Origin: Tribonema minus
Taxonomy: Eukaryota > Sar > Xanthophyceae > Tribonematales > Tribonemataceae
DNA length: 64,000 nt
Direction: 5' to 3'
NCBI GenBank assembly: GCA_017506865.1
Contig: JAFCMP010000163.1
Location: forward strand, 1 to 64,000
The translations under genes and the position numbers were made by a program. The notes beneath the pieces are model-generated. The model saw nothing but the letters and a program-made list of their open reading frames with translations. It had not been told where the DNA came from and made no database searches. Positions within the stretch are counted from its first letter, which is position 1. Every line of letters starts with the position of its first letter. This document shows positions 1-10,772 of this stretch, piece after piece.

Positions 1-482
1 GGTCAGGTTGCAGAGCTGTGCAGAAGCATGCGCAGAACTACACTTGTCGTCAGCCGACTCGGACGAGCCTCAGGGCAGTGGCAGCCACGCGCACGTCAAG
101 AAGCGCCGCCGCCATCTGTCTAGCCAGGTGCCGCTAATCACTGTGACAGGGGATGCTCACAGACGAAGCGCCCGCGGCATCAGCCTGCCAGTGACTCGGA
201 GTCTCAAGCGGCGAGTTTACGGGAGGCACTGCCGCCAGCAGCGATGATTGTACTGAGCTTGGTGGTACTACCGCCACCAGCGGCAAAATAAACGCCGTTC
301 GGGCGACACTGCCGCCGGATTCACCAGTAGCGACAACGCCAATGCCAAAACGACGTTCGCGGCGGAAAACGCCTTTAGTGACGGCTGCCACTGCCGCACC
401 AGCGGCGGGGCCCGCACCGGCCAACCGGTGGTTGCACAGCCACGGACGACTGTCACAGCCGCCGCTGCATGCGGTCGCAAGG

Positions 483-1625
483 TTACCTCCGACTTAACGG
501 CGGCGGCAACGCCACGTGCGGCAGACATGGTGCCAAAACCGCCGGCAGGCGCTGCCGCATCAGATGGCCAACGCGGGGCAGCTGCATCCCGGCGGGGGTC
601 GGCGTCGCGGCGCCAGCGCCGGGCCGCCCCTGGGACGCCTCGGAAGCATTGGCAGCATCAACCGCCCAGAGTCGCCGTCTGGCAAACTGAGTGCGCTGGC
701 AAAGGCGGTCACCACGACCGTGCCCGTACCGATGGAAGTTGGCGAACCTACCAGTGGGCCAGCGGGTCACCAGAGACGGATCACGTCGCGGCCTTCGCAG
801 CCAGCTAGCAGCGGCGCCTCTCCCCAGTGGCATCCCGGTCCTCAGCCGATGGAGGTCACCGCAGCGGAAACCCCATGTACTGCAGACATGGTGACAACAG
901 CACCAGCGGCCGCAGCGGCTGCTGCACCGGGCGGCGAACGTGGGGCGGCTGCACCCCGGCGGGGTCGGCGCCGCGCCAGCGCCCAAAGCACTGGCAGCGT
1001 CACCCGTCCAGAGCCACAGTCTGGGGTGCGCTGGCAAAGCCGGTCACCGTGACCATGCCTGTACCGATGGAAGTTGGCGAACCTGGGCCGGCGGGTCACC
1101 AGAGACGAATCACGTCCCGGTCTTTGCAGCCAGCTGGCAGCGGCGCCTCTCTGTCAGGCGGCAGCGTCACCTCTGACGGTAACAGTCGCAACGGGCACCC
1201 AATATCCGGCATCACCGCTATGACAGTTTTGGCGCCCGCCAAGACACCCGCTGCCAACCGGAAGGTCAATATCCCGGGGCTGGACTGCCGCATGTGCGAC
1301 AAGTTCATAGTGCGAGCAAATCCTCGGGCCCGGGAAAGAATTGCCCAGCGGCACACGCATGTGCACACCAGCGCACGCGCCACACAGGGAAAGGAAGCAA
1401 TTTGCAGAACTGCATGTTCAGCTTTTCCTAGACCACCGACCAATATACGGCGGCCTAGAGCAGGTCTGCGACGGGGTGCGGCACCTCTTCATCAGACGCA
1501 CAGCAGCAAGCGCCACGACACCATCTGGTGATCTAGGGGCCCTGGACCAGTGCGACGTGTGGCGCTGCGCCGACTGCCTCGCAGGCCCTGGTCGCCGCGA
1601 CAGCATGCACACTGTCAGGCTGTGA
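483..1625 (+). pseudogene. gag/ORF1-like region with C2H2-type zinc finger, frameshifted
   Basis: This Pro/Ala/Gly/Arg-rich coding region is read mainly from 516 and then 827 to 1531. It contains a repeated block built around VPMEVGEP and PAGHQRRITSR. Near 1287-1360 there is a zinc-finger-like motif (CRMCDKF, then RHTHVH about 17 residues on), as in nucleic-acid-binding ORF1/gag proteins of LINEs. Downstream the plausible reading switches frame near 1.4 kb, where 1341-1625 in another frame reads FAELHVQLFLDHRPIYGG. No single uninterrupted ORF exists. Assignment as gag-like rests on position 5' of the protease and RT and on the zinc finger. Confidence 0.5.
516..1185 (+). repeat. Two diverged tandem copies (~335-360 bp) inside the gag-like region
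   Basis: The stretch from GCAGACATGGTG (521) through the VPMEVGEP block recurs from 882, with the second half offset by 335 bp (691 versus 1026). It encodes the duplicated motif in the gag-like protein. The copies differ by substitutions and small indels. Confidence 0.65.
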
Positions 1626-1833
1626 CCGTGCATCAGGCCATGATCACATTGCTGACATACACACCCGACCAACGACATGCGCGGCGGCAGCGGGTGGTGC
1701 AGCTGTTGGTGGGGGGAATAGCCTGAAGCCAACAGCCGCGCTGCTCGCCGCCGCTAGCAAATGTGGTCCCATACGCAAATTCCTCGGATGCGAGCACCTG
1801 GGGGTAGACCCCAGGCAAGCCCATGCATCTACG

Positions 1834-2808
1834 TTGGACGGTGTGGCAGATGCGCCGCTGCCGAGACTGACCCGGAGCAGCACAATGGGTGTGCTGCCTG
1901 GCGAAAGTCGTGCTAGCGATAGCGGCGCAACGATGTCAAGCAACGATCGTGTGCCCAGCACACCTGGCAGTGCCGCAGCTGCTGTCGCAGCGGGCGCTCA
2001 GTCTAGCGAATGCCCCAGGGACCCGACGGGATCACACTGGCAAGGCCTGCTGGGGGCGGCTGGCGCACTCGCGCGCAGGGTACGTGCACTGGCCCTTGCC
2101 CCCAATCGGGCACGCGTCACGGTGCTTTGCGCTTGGCCGACGGGTACCAAGCTTGGACCCTGCCGCACGTCACGCCGACTGCATATGCGGCCGGCGCCCA
2201 GCGACGCGCCAGCAACACAGACCCTGCTGGGCCGGACTTCCTGCGCACCGCTGGTGAGTCAGATGCATGACCTGACGGTCACGTTCAGCTTGCTCTCCCT
2301 CCGAGAAGAAGGTAATGACCTGGCAACGGTGTTTGACCAACTCTCCCTTAGGGAACCGGTCGTTGCCAGGTCGCCTCGCCAGCCAGCCGGGAAACGTGGT
2401 GAGTCAGACGTAACGCAGGCTGGTGATAACAGCACCCACGCAACAATGACCGAGACAGCACCTGTCACGGCTATGGTTGCCAGTGGAAAGCGCAGTCGAC
2501 GCAGAGGTAAACACAGACGGCGGACGCAGGAGCGACAGGCCCAGTGCGACAATTCTCGTGCACCCCTGGCACCAGCCACCACACCGCCGAGGGGCGGTGC
2601 CTCTGCCCCCTCAGCACCAATATCCGGGCCGGCGAAGGTCACCACCGTGACGGTGGCGACCCGGATACCCTCAACCGTGTGCCATACAGTCCGTGGAGGA
2701 GCAGCAAGACGCGCTGGCAAAAGCCACAAACTATGGTTTTTCCACTTGGCACACGGGCCTGCAGGCACCTCCACAAACAGGCGCTTGGGGAAAACACAGC
2801 GACGCTAG
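1834..2808 (+). CDS. Retroelement ORF segment of unknown function (324 aa)
   Basis: An open 324-codon frame lies between the zinc-finger region and the protease. The N-terminal half is Ala/Arg-rich. A short duplicated motif, SLLSLREEGNDL then DQLSLREP, follows near residues 150-180. The C-terminal third is very basic (KRSRRRGKHRRR), fitting nucleic-acid binding. I recognise no domain. It is in the same frame as the 2929-3879 segment, but the OTU cysteine motif lies in another frame between them, so the original protein probably ran through this whole stretch. Confidence 0.4.
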   Translation: MDGVADAPLPRLTRSSTMGVLPGESRASDSGATMSSNDRVPSTPGSAAAAVAAGAQSSECPRDPTGSHWQGLLGAAGALARRVRALALAPNRARVTVLCAWPTGTKLGPCRTSRRLHMRPAPSDAPATQTLLGRTSCAPLVSQMHDLTVTFSLLSLREEGNDLATVFDQLSLREPVVARSPRQPAGKRGESDVTQAGDNSTHATMTETAPVTAMVASGKRSRRRGKHRRRTQERQAQCDNSRAPLAPATTPPRGGASAPSAPISGPAKVTTVTVATRIPSTVCHTVRGGAARRAGKSHKLWFFHLAHGPAGTSTNRRLGKTQRR

Positions 2809-2822
2809 CACGTGGTGGGGAG

Positions 2823-3879
2823 CTTCGCCCCGTGAGCAACGTGGGCAACGGCAACTGCCTGATTCATACAGCTCTAACACGGCATAGACAGCGTCGCAGT
2901 TGAGCACGGACTGCCGGCCCCAGCACTGGTGATTGCCATGCGAGAGGCACTGCTGGACGGGATGGTGGCATACGTCACGCAGGGGGCGGGCAAACAAGGG
3001 GCCAGCATGTCATCGATGCGTCAACTGACCGCGCATGCAGCAGCCCAACCTGCGTGTACACGTGAACAATTCGACACGTACGGGACACGCGCTCGCTGCC
3101 TCGCAATCGAGTACGGCACAAATGAAACGGACAGCGCGGACAGCGGGCACACGCTCCTGCTGCAACGCCTACAGGAAGAGGGCGTGTGGGGACGGCCCCT
3201 CGGTTTGTCTGTGTGGGCCATTGTTGCAGCGGTCTACGCGGTCTCGGTGACGGTGTGGCAGGCCGAGCCTCAGGCCACTGGCAGCACGCAAAAATCAACA
3301 GGGCTGGTGCTGGCACAACTGATGGGGCTGCCAGCGGTATTCGCACCGGCAACTCCAGCTCAGCCTGACTGCCATCTGGATGTGCTGTGGACGCCGCCTG
3401 GGCTATATACAAATGTGGGACACTTTGAACTGCTTGTCGCCCCTGCGGCAGCTCCGCCCTTGCCAACCACTATGACAGCGTCGGCGACCACTCAAGCTAA
3501 CAGCACCCACATCACGGCTCCGAGTCGGACACAGCCCCGTACTGCGCTGCAGTTGCCACAGCAGCCTGAGCCACTGAGGTGTCCTTTATGCACACTGGCA
3601 TTTTGGCAGCTTGGTCAGAAAGAGGACAGCAAACAGCGAGGCAAACTGTCAGCTGCGAGCCGCATGGCACCGGTAGTGGCCCACTTCAACGGTGGTAGCT
3701 GCACGAGGTCGATGCTGAACCCTGAGGCGAGCACATCACACTGTCAGCAAAATCTGGCGGCAGCATACGCCAAGGGCATCCGGCAGCAGGTTGATCACGA
3801 CCCATCCGGTGACCGTGCCCTTCAGGCAGCAGTACCTGCAACACTGGGGCACACCATGCCAAGCGTGTGCAGGAGATGA
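2823..3879 (+). pseudogene. OTU-like cysteine protease domain of the retrotransposon, split by a frameshift
   Basis: At 2823-2903 one frame reads VGNGNCLIHTAL, matching the OTU catalytic-Cys motif (DGNCLF-like). From about 2881 the continuation lies in a different frame: PALVIAMREALLDGMVAYV, then WGRPLGLSVWAI and, near 3415-3440, GHFELLVAP, which matches the OTU catalytic-His block. The two halves together have OTU spacing, so this is a real domain broken by an indel around 2880. A further CPLC with His and Cys 40-55 residues on (3580-3715) looks like a CCHC knuckle. After 3850 the best reading changes frame again (Cys-rich, MYGCTAEDFLRAVRK), and near the G-run at 4118 it changes into the pol frame. 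OTU-type cysteine proteases are known in some algal LINEs. The role, polyprotein processing or deubiquitination, is not established. Confidence 0.6.
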
Positions 3880-4156
3880 GCACCATGTATGGTTGCACGG
3901 CAGAAGACTTCCTACGGGCGGTAAGGAAGCTGAGTGCATGCACAGGTGCCTGCGGTCTGGTCCATATGTCAGCCAGCGCGGGGCAGAGGCAATGCGCGCT
4001 GACCTCGCCATGCCACACGTGTCGACGGAATGGAAGCGCCCCCACGCGCGCACGCCCGGCAGTACCCCCGGGCCAGTCCGAGGGCGGGGGTGCGGGTAGC
4101 GACGGCGCGGCCGCGGCGGGGGGGCTGCCGCAGCGACACCTCCAAAGCCACCGGCG

Positions 4157-7100
4157 GTGCCGGCTAGTGGCGCTGCCAACTCAAAGTCCAGCAAGAAACG
4201 CCCGGCGGCCACGGCAACCGGCGCGCAACGCCGGCGCCGAACGGCAGCTGCTGCAGCACCGCCTGGCAGCGCCGGCAGCCGCACTCAGTCTAACAGCCTA
4301 AGGCTGCAGGACAGCAGCCCCCCCCACGGGACGGCCGTGGGATGGGCGGACATGGACTTGGACCCGCCGGACGATGCCGCGTCACCGCCCCCCCCGACCA
4401 CCACCACCAGTGGCAGGCCCTCAAAGCCCCAGTCACGAGCATCCCTGGCTTGGGACCTCTCGACGCCCTCGGTCGTCCACGCACTTGACCAGACCAATGA
4501 GGCGGATCTACTGCTGCTACGGTTCACCACGACTGCCAACCCCTTCCGCACTCAGCTGCAGTGCACCCAGTGGGCACGGCTAGTGGAGCACGCCACACGA
4601 CTACTGGCGGACGCCACAGACAGTGCACGTGAGGCGGCACGGGTGCGCCTCCACCATGGTGCCGGGGCGTTTGCTCATCAGGTTTCTCAGACTCTAGTGC
4701 AGCGCGGCTACAGGCTGCTGCACCTGCTAGCAGCAATGGCCTTTGGTAGGCAACCGGAGGGAACCGGTATGCCGCCTGCGGCCCGGCTGGCAGCGTTGCT
4801 GTCTGGCGACTTTGCGGAGCTACTGAGAAAGACGCTGTCAGCAGCAGCGGCGCTGCGGGCCCCCAAACCAAACAACGCAGCTACGGCGTCGGCACAAACG
4901 AACTTCGATGCCGACTGGACGGAGGCTGACTCCAGGCAGCAAACAGCATGCGCTGCCCTCTCAGGCAAGCGACGGGGGGTAGGCCTGGCTGCCGCACGAC
5001 TAGAGGCGCGTGAAGCATGCGCCCCAGCAGACGAGGTCACGGCACAGGTGCTGGCAGCAAAGCACCCTGAAACTGGCACCCGGCCCGGGGTAGTCGATAC
5101 GCCAATGGAGCAAGTGCGCGGCCTGGTACGCGACGCCCGGCGGCACTGCTTGCACGGCGCAGGGGTGGCAACGACCGCCGGGCCCGCTGGCAGCGGCAGT
5201 CCCGTCTTCGAATCGGGTCAGGCGCATGATCGCAGCGATAGGCCTGAGGATGCTGCCAGCGCAGCCGGACGGCGCCTCGAGGTGGAGGCGACAGACATAC
5301 TGTCGACCTTGTCCGCAGCAGGGGCGGGGAAGGCAGGAGGGCTGGACGGCCTACGCTATGAACACCTCTTGATGGCCGCTGGGCCTGGTGCACCAGTGAA
5401 AGCAGCCACCCGCCCCGTGGGCAGTGCCTCGCCAGGACTAGCTGGTGATTCAGAATCGGATGTGATGGAACCGGCATTCGCCCATCACCTGGCCAAGGTG
5501 TTCACGACGCTGCTTGTTGAGCCCGAACTGCTGCCGGAGCAATCGCAACGGCTTCTCCGCGCCGCGGCCCTCTCAGGCATAGGACAGAAGCGGCGTCCGA
5601 TCGCCTGCTCCAGTGTCTGGCGCAGACTCCTCGGGTCCACAGCGGCACGGGGTGTCAAGGGCAAAATATCGGGGCTGCTGGCCTCCATGTCGCAGTTTGG
5701 CGTAGGATACCGGTCTGGCGTCGAGCATGTGGCAGCGCGCGCGCGCGTGTGGCACGAGCTGTATGGCACCACAATCCAGCTGGACTGTGAGAACGCATTT
5801 AACAGTGTGGATCGCGCCGCCATTGTGCGGGGACTTATGCTCTTCTGTCCGGAGCTGCTCCCGCACTTTGAGTCCGTATACTGTGGTGACACTGCCCCAG
5901 AGATGCGAGTGGAGGTGAACGGTGAAGCTCGCATTATCTGCTCCCACCTAGGGTGCCAGCAAGGGGACCCTCTAGGGCCGCTGTACTTTGCAGTGGCAGC
6001 GGCATTCCTACTCTTCTACCCTGATGGAGTGAGTGCGACGCCCGGCAGTATGCCGGCCTACGGCCACAGCACAGCGGAACCGCCAGCCCCGCACTGCGCT
6101 TTCCTGGATGACCTCAACGTGCTGCAAGCTGCCTACTTCGACGATGCAGCGGCCGCTGGGGTGGCAGAGGTGATCCGTCGGCTTGCGGCAGGGGGCCTAC
6201 GCGTTCGACCAGACAAGTCGCTGGCCATTGCCATGCGCGGCACAGTGTTTGATGAAGCGGCCAGAGCACGCCTGCGCGCCCTTGACATACCGTTTGTGGA
6301 CGCCACCATGCCAGAATCCAGTCAGGGCTTTACGTCGGTCGGGGTACCGGTAGGGCACCCAGCCTATGTGCATGCTGCCATGAGCAAGCATCTTGTTGAC
6401 GCAGGGACATGGCGATTGTCGTGGCAGCTAGCTGGGATGGCGCGGCATCACCTACAGGCAGCACAATTCATTCTGCGCAGGTCACTGACAAAGCGCATGG
6501 GCTTCTTAGCTCGGGTCGTTGACACGGCTTTGAGTGAGACATGGCTGCACGCATTTGACGGGTTCTGTGCATGGACGCTTGAACGCATGCTGCACCTGCA
6601 CGGCTGCGCTACCGCGGCAGTCATGAAGTCACACCTGCTGGCCGCCTGCACTGCTGGTGACAATGAGGTAGCCAGCAGTGGCAGCGTGCTGGTATTGCCG
6701 CGCTTGGGCCCGCCAGAACTCACGGACATCGCAGTGCCACTGCGGGCGTCACGGTTGCCGGAGCGACGAGGCGGTCTGGGCATGCCGCTTTTGGGGCTAC
6801 TGGCACCAGCCGCATACACGGCCCAGGCATGCACAACACTGCGGCCTGCAATAATTCATGCCACTGTGGCAGCAGGGGCCCTGAGGCTCGGCACTGACGA
6901 ACACGGCGCAGTCACCTGGTTCGCGCAGCACTCATGCGCAATACGCGAGGACCAGGGACTGCCGCCAATCATCGAGGCCGTGCGACGCTCTACGCGAGCG
7001 CTGACAGCTGATGGCGGCGAAAAATCACGCACAGCTGTGGCCGAGCAGCTCCCAGCATCGTTGCTACGGTGGGCAGCGGATACAACGGCCGCAGCGTCGA

Positions 7101-8413
7101 CGCTCCCCACTGCGGTGCAAGCGATCTACGCCGCAACTGCCGTCACGGAGACGGGGACCACTGAGCCAGCCCCACACACCCACGGCATTGTGCCTGGCGC
7201 CGAGGCGGCCGCTGCGGCGGCGACCGTACCTGGCCCTCAAGCCGCTGCCGCGGCTGCCTCTTCCACGCCCGCTAAAACACAAACTAGCGCGGAAGAAAGC
7301 AGCTGCAGCGGCGGGCAGGAGGACGACGACGACGACTGGGAGGCCTATGCTGACGAGATCTGCAGAAAGGTAGTGCCCCGCCGCCGGCGCGGTCACTTCA
7401 CGCACGGACTACAAGCCGGCCTTTCAAATGTTCTTCGACGTCAATACGAGGACTGCCTGGTGGAGGACCTAGAGGCTGCCTCGGCTGGTGCCGTGGGCAA
7501 GCCGACGCAGGCTACACTTATTGGTGACTTGCGTGACACCAGCCGCCGCCGCCAACAGGCTAGCGCGCGGGTCCTGGCGCAGCTGCGCAGCCAGCGTGCG
7601 TCCGGGGCAATGGCGTGGATGAGCGTGCCACCCGCTGCCAATGACCGCCCGGGTGCGGCGCCCATGTCCAGTATGGCAGCAGCCACGATGATTATGGTTG
7701 CGATCTTTATAGACGGGTGGGGCATACAGGGCGAGGTGTGCCCATGGCGGTGCAGTGACGTGAGCCCCACCTCCACGCATGCGATCAGCTGCCCCAGCCA
7801 GCACATACGGGGGCACAACGCGACACACACTGCCCAAAAGCGGTGCCTACAGCGCATCTTGAGACAGCACCATGTCTCTATTGTCCGCAATGAGGACGCT
7901 AGCGTCTTCAAGGTACCGGGGTATCGGGCGGACACAGTCATTGACCCAGGGTGTCTGCACTTTAGCAGTGCATACCGTAACAAGGGAATAGTGCTAGACA
8001 CAAGTGTGCGCGCACCCACAGCGAGCTCGTACCTGACAGGCAAAACAAATGCCTCGAACACGGACGGCTATGCTGCTGGGGTGGGGGAGGACGCGAAGGT
8101 CAAGCACCACACCGGCACCTTGACGTCATCTTGGGCTTTTGTGCCATTCGTGCAGGAGTCGTACGGACGGCTGGGCAAGCAGACAAGCCTTTTTGTTAAG
8201 GAGTTGGCAATGCACTCAGCACTGTGCTCAGGGGGGGGGAAGGCAGATGTGTTACGCAAGGCCGGGTTAGCTAAGCGTCAGATCCACATTGAGCTGAGCA
8301 TATCGCTGGCGCGGGAGTTGGCGGAGCGCGTCATGGCATACACACGTGGAGCGCGAATGCTGGGCTGTGTTGCGGCGCCGGTATCCAAACTCCTAGGGCA
8401 CAGCGCAGACTAG
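4157..8413 (+). CDS. Retrotransposon pol: reverse transcriptase with C-terminal restriction-like endonuclease
   Basis: This is a 1418-codon ORF. The RT domain begins with KAGGLDGLRYEHL near residue 390, then RRPIACSSVWRRLLG (RT block 2). Motif A is LDCENAFNS (about 542), motif B QQGDPLGPL (about 601), motif C FLDD (about 649), and then GLRVRPDKS. An acidic stretch (EDDDDDWE) near 1055 separates it from the C-terminus. There CPWRC (about 1195), HAISC and RGHNATH form the Cys/His cluster, followed by YRADTV (about 1256) and IVLDTSVRAP (about 1278-1287), the PD-(D/E)XK-like core of RLE endonucleases. All catalytic aspartates are present, so the enzyme could be functional. The ATG at 4157 may not be the true start, since open coding-like sequence precedes it in this frame from 4100. 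The product would nick target DNA and prime reverse transcription there. Confidence 0.88.
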   Translation: MPASGAANSKSSKKRPAATATGAQRRRRTAAAAAPPGSAGSRTQSNSLRLQDSSPPHGTAVGWADMDLDPPDDAASPPPPTTTTSGRPSKPQSRASLAWDLSTPSVVHALDQTNEADLLLLRFTTTANPFRTQLQCTQWARLVEHATRLLADATDSAREAARVRLHHGAGAFAHQVSQTLVQRGYRLLHLLAAMAFGRQPEGTGMPPAARLAALLSGDFAELLRKTLSAAAALRAPKPNNAATASAQTNFDADWTEADSRQQTACAALSGKRRGVGLAAARLEAREACAPADEVTAQVLAAKHPETGTRPGVVDTPMEQVRGLVRDARRHCLHGAGVATTAGPAGSGSPVFESGQAHDRSDRPEDAASAAGRRLEVEATDILSTLSAAGAGKAGGLDGLRYEHLLMAAGPGAPVKAATRPVGSASPGLAGDSESDVMEPAFAHHLAKVFTTLLVEPELLPEQSQRLLRAAALSGIGQKRRPIACSSVWRRLLGSTAARGVKGKISGLLASMSQFGVGYRSGVEHVAARARVWHELYGTTIQLDCENAFNSVDRAAIVRGLMLFCPELLPHFESVYCGDTAPEMRVEVNGEARIICSHLGCQQGDPLGPLYFAVAAAFLLFYPDGVSATPGSMPAYGHSTAEPPAPHCAFLDDLNVLQAAYFDDAAAAGVAEVIRRLAAGGLRVRPDKSLAIAMRGTVFDEAARARLRALDIPFVDATMPESSQGFTSVGVPVGHPAYVHAAMSKHLVDAGTWRLSWQLAGMARHHLQAAQFILRRSLTKRMGFLARVVDTALSETWLHAFDGFCAWTLERMLHLHGCATAAVMKSHLLAACTAGDNEVASSGSVLVLPRLGPPELTDIAVPLRASRLPERRGGLGMPLLGLLAPAAYTAQACTTLRPAIIHATVAAGALRLGTDEHGAVTWFAQHSCAIREDQGLPPIIEAVRRSTRALTADGGEKSRTAVAEQLPASLLRWAADTTAAASTLPTAVQAIYAATAVTETGTTEPAPHTHGIVPGAEAAAAAATVPGPQAAAAAASSTPAKTQTSAEESSCSGGQEDDDDDWEAYADEICRKVVPRRRRGHFTHGLQAGLSNVLRRQYEDCLVEDLEAASAGAVGKPTQATLIGDLRDTSRRRQQASARVLAQLRSQRASGAMAWMSVPPAANDRPGAAPMSSMAAATMIMVAIFIDGWGIQGEVCPWRCSDVSPTSTHAISCPSQHIRGHNATHTAQKRCLQRILRQHHVSIVRNEDASVFKVPGYRADTVIDPGCLHFSSAYRNKGIVLDTSVRAPTASSYLTGKTNASNTDGYAAGVGEDAKVKHHTGTLTSSWAFVPFVQESYGRLGKQTSLFVKELAMHSALCSGGGKADVLRKAGLAKRQIHIELSISLARELAERVMAYTRGARMLGCVAAPVSKLLGHSAD

Positions 8414-8490
8414 GCTGCTGCGTTGACGCAAGCTTTTCGATTGCATAGGCAACCCGGCCTCCCTTGGGCCTTTATAAATACAAGTCCATA

Positions 8491-9400
8491 CGTGCAATTG
8501 CAGCACTCAAGAGCTGACTCACACACTGTCAGGTGGTGTGCGAATGTATGTGCACTGGTGGCAGCAAGTGATAATGAGTAGCTGCCGCTGTCAGTACGAG
8601 ATCAAGCACAGGCAGTCAATGTGCAGCGGAGGCACCCTGCAAGTGCGGAGCACTGTGCACCTATCTTTTTTTAAACACATGAAGCGAAGCCAAAATACAA
8701 GGTACGTCACTCAAAGGCAAGTCATTTGTCTGCGGCGACAAGATAAGCCATACCCAATTGAGTTATGAAGGCGTAGAGTGCATCAACAATCCTGCACGTG
8801 CTTCTGTTTCAAAAGTTCATGCCGTATGCGTTGACATTTATTCTGAGTCACTCATGTGAGGCAAGGCGGCGTCAAAGACATGAGCACATAGCGTTATGCC
8901 TCCAGGTGTTGTCGGTGCATCGCATCTCGGAACTGTCGTACACTGGCAGGTGCCAATTGAGATGCGTTGCATAGGCAACACGTGGGCACGGTGCGAAGTT
9001 CTTGAAGTTCACGCCATGCCGTCCATTGCATGGTACACGCGACAGCTTGATGGTAACGTATACGGTACCTGCACACCATACATTCCACGGTGCTGTCATG
9101 TTGTATACGAGCTGTGCTTGTGCTTGTGATACCATGTTACATGAAGCATATTGAGGCGCCTGACATGCATCTTGCACAGCGTACGCTTTGCAGCAAAATT
9201 AGCAGCAGCAAACACTATAGCTGGCCACCCAGCGAAGCAATTGCTAGCCAAAAGCCAATATATTTGAAATCCATGATGCAGCGGCCAATGCGACCTCACA
9301 CGCTTGGGCGTACATGTTGGGGGACACACTTGAAGGGGGGGGGGCAGGATCTTGAGGTTGCGCACTCGGAATGAGATAGTAATGCAAGACAGCTTGTTCG
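8491..9400. repeat. Intergenic DNA; from about 8890 the first copy of a ~0.5 kb repeat
   Basis: No convincing coding sequence. About 8890-9380 is a diverged copy of 12300-12760. Shared blocks include CTTGTGATACCATGTTAC, GCAGCAAAATTAGCAGCAGC, TGACCTCACACGCTTGGGC and a GCACTCGGA box just before 9370. Identity looks like 70-80 % by eye, with indels. Confidence 0.6.
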
Positions 9401-9478
9401 TCAAAACCAGTTGCTGGCATCAGGGCTCAGCTGCACCGCGCGCCGCTGCGCCACCTCCAGCAGCTCCACGTGCAGGTC
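9401..9478 (-). CDS. Candidate 3'-terminal exon, unknown gene
   Basis: On the minus strand an acceptor CTGTACAG at 9479 is followed by 25 in-phase codons reading DLHVELLEVAQRR, AVQLSPDASNWF and a TGA at 9401-9403. Codon use is strongly GC-ending, unlike the surroundings. It could be the last exon of the SAM-like gene upstream (10.5-11.4 kb). The phase of the nearest SAM exon does not join to it directly, so an unseen exon would be needed. Function unknown. Confidence 0.4.
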   Translation of the reverse strand, partial: DLHVELLEVAQRRAVQLSPDASNWF

Positions 9479-10538
9479 CTGTACAGATGCATACATCAAT
9501 ATGAGTGCATTCCATGCCGCTTTTCATTATGTTTTATTGCAAGTGTCACCACACGCGACGAGCAACACAGACGCTGAATCGCAGCCTTGCTTGGCATGTC
9601 AACGGATGGCCTGGTGACGATGCGAACAACAGTCGCAACTTCTGACACCATGCAGAGAAGCGCATGCGTGGCCTGCTCAGCAAGCATTGAAGAGCGCATT
9701 GTCGCTGCCTAGAGAGCAATTGTGTTCCACTGACTGAAGTGCGGCAAGTCACAACTTTACAACTTGATGATCATTCGAATGAACGGACATTGAATAAACC
9801 AGCTTTCAACATGCGTGAAAGAGCTGACCTTGTGATATATTCATAGTGTATGAGAGCACTTGTGGTGCAATGAATGAGGTGCAGCAAGTAGGCAAAAACA
9901 TCACAAGTAGATGGATGAACCAGCTGATCCACATTTTGTGGAAGAGCTAACATTGTCGTACATTTTTTATTTTTGTGCGGGAAAACTGACCTCACAACAC
10001 ATTTTTGAACATAGTATGATGCATGATAGCATTGCAATGTCAGCATCGTACAGGTACGCATTTGCGTGAGGCGAATGTGTGACGTACGACACCTTTGGAG
10101 CATGCACTGGACAGCTGTTGCTTTATGGTGGCAAGAAAGCAAACACCCAACTCATGAGTCATACTCGTGTACATGGTGTCAAGGCCAGGGTGCCAGTGCA
10201 TTGGCTACATTTGTTGCACACATTGTCTGCATACCTACAATCACATGCATGTACTGGGACATCCACCTGTGAATAGCTCACAGCCTGCCATTTAGGCAAG
10301 GATGACGCTACTCAGAAAGGATCATTGAAAAAACTACATCTGACCTACGGCTTGTAATAAAAGCAGAACAGGTCCGCAACCTGCAATGAATGCGCCATCA
10401 AATCATGTGGCAGCTGCAGTTCCTACAGTGGCAACAGCATACTTGTGATGACAACTTGAAGGCTATCCACTGGCAGTACGCTGCTGAAATACCAGATAGC
10501 AATGCTGAAAAACACAACATCGTATGGTGGCCACTCAC

Positions 10539-10772
10539 CTGGAAAGGCAGCCTTGAGAGCCCTAGCATATGGCACACTCAAGCCGTCAGATCTGAGCTCA
10601 TCTTCTGTTGCCCTATTGATGGTCTCGGCATGCCAGTAACCCTTTTCCACCAGGTGGCTCCGAAGTTCGCTATCCCTCAGCAAGTCCTGCTGCCAGGCCG
10701 GAAGAGCAGAGTCATTGATGGCTCTGTCGAGAATCTCATTCAGCCTGGCCCTGTTGGTAATGCGCTCCATGC
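10539..10772 (-). CDS. SAM-like domain exon, copy 1
   Basis: The minus-strand exon runs between acceptor CCATTGCAG and donor GTGAGT. Its 77 codons read MERITNRARLNEILDRA, LPAWQQDLLRDS, KGYWHAETI, ATEDELRSDGLSV, then ALKAAFPG. The helix pattern, an eL.sdGl..p.A..LKaAF ending, resembles a sterile-alpha-motif (SAM)-like protein interaction domain, where the last helix follows a D/G-L-G-I-type turn. The paralogous exon at 11181-11413 shows the same motif. The substitutions are mostly conservative, which argues for selection on the protein. The partner exons are not identified, and function is unknown beyond likely protein-protein interaction. Confidence 0.5.

Larger units (their letters stand above)
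1..8490 (+). mobile_element. Non-LTR retrotransposon (Dualen-like or related, RLE-bearing), 5' end outside the window
   Basis: In order the element shows a gag-like region with a zinc finger, an OTU-like cysteine protease, and a 1418-aa reverse transcriptase ORF ending in a CCHC plus PD-(D/E)XK restriction-like endonuclease. The 3' end is fixed at about 8490, because a second 5'-truncated copy (16520-16736) shares the sequence up to the same TTTATAAATACAAGTCCATA and then diverges. GC content is clearly higher than in the host introns. The upstream part needs at least four frame changes (near 1.4, 2.88, 3.85 and 4.12 kb), two of them near G or C runs, so it is either a decaying copy or contains sequencing errors. 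Cysteine protease plus RT plus RLE is known from the Dualen family of Chlamydomonas. Family membership here is inference, and an APE domain was not found within the window. Confidence 0.85.

Noticed and set aside
483..1037. Minus-strand 184-codon ORF in the GC-rich region
   Set aside because: Shadow of the gag-like plus-strand frames in GC-rich DNA.
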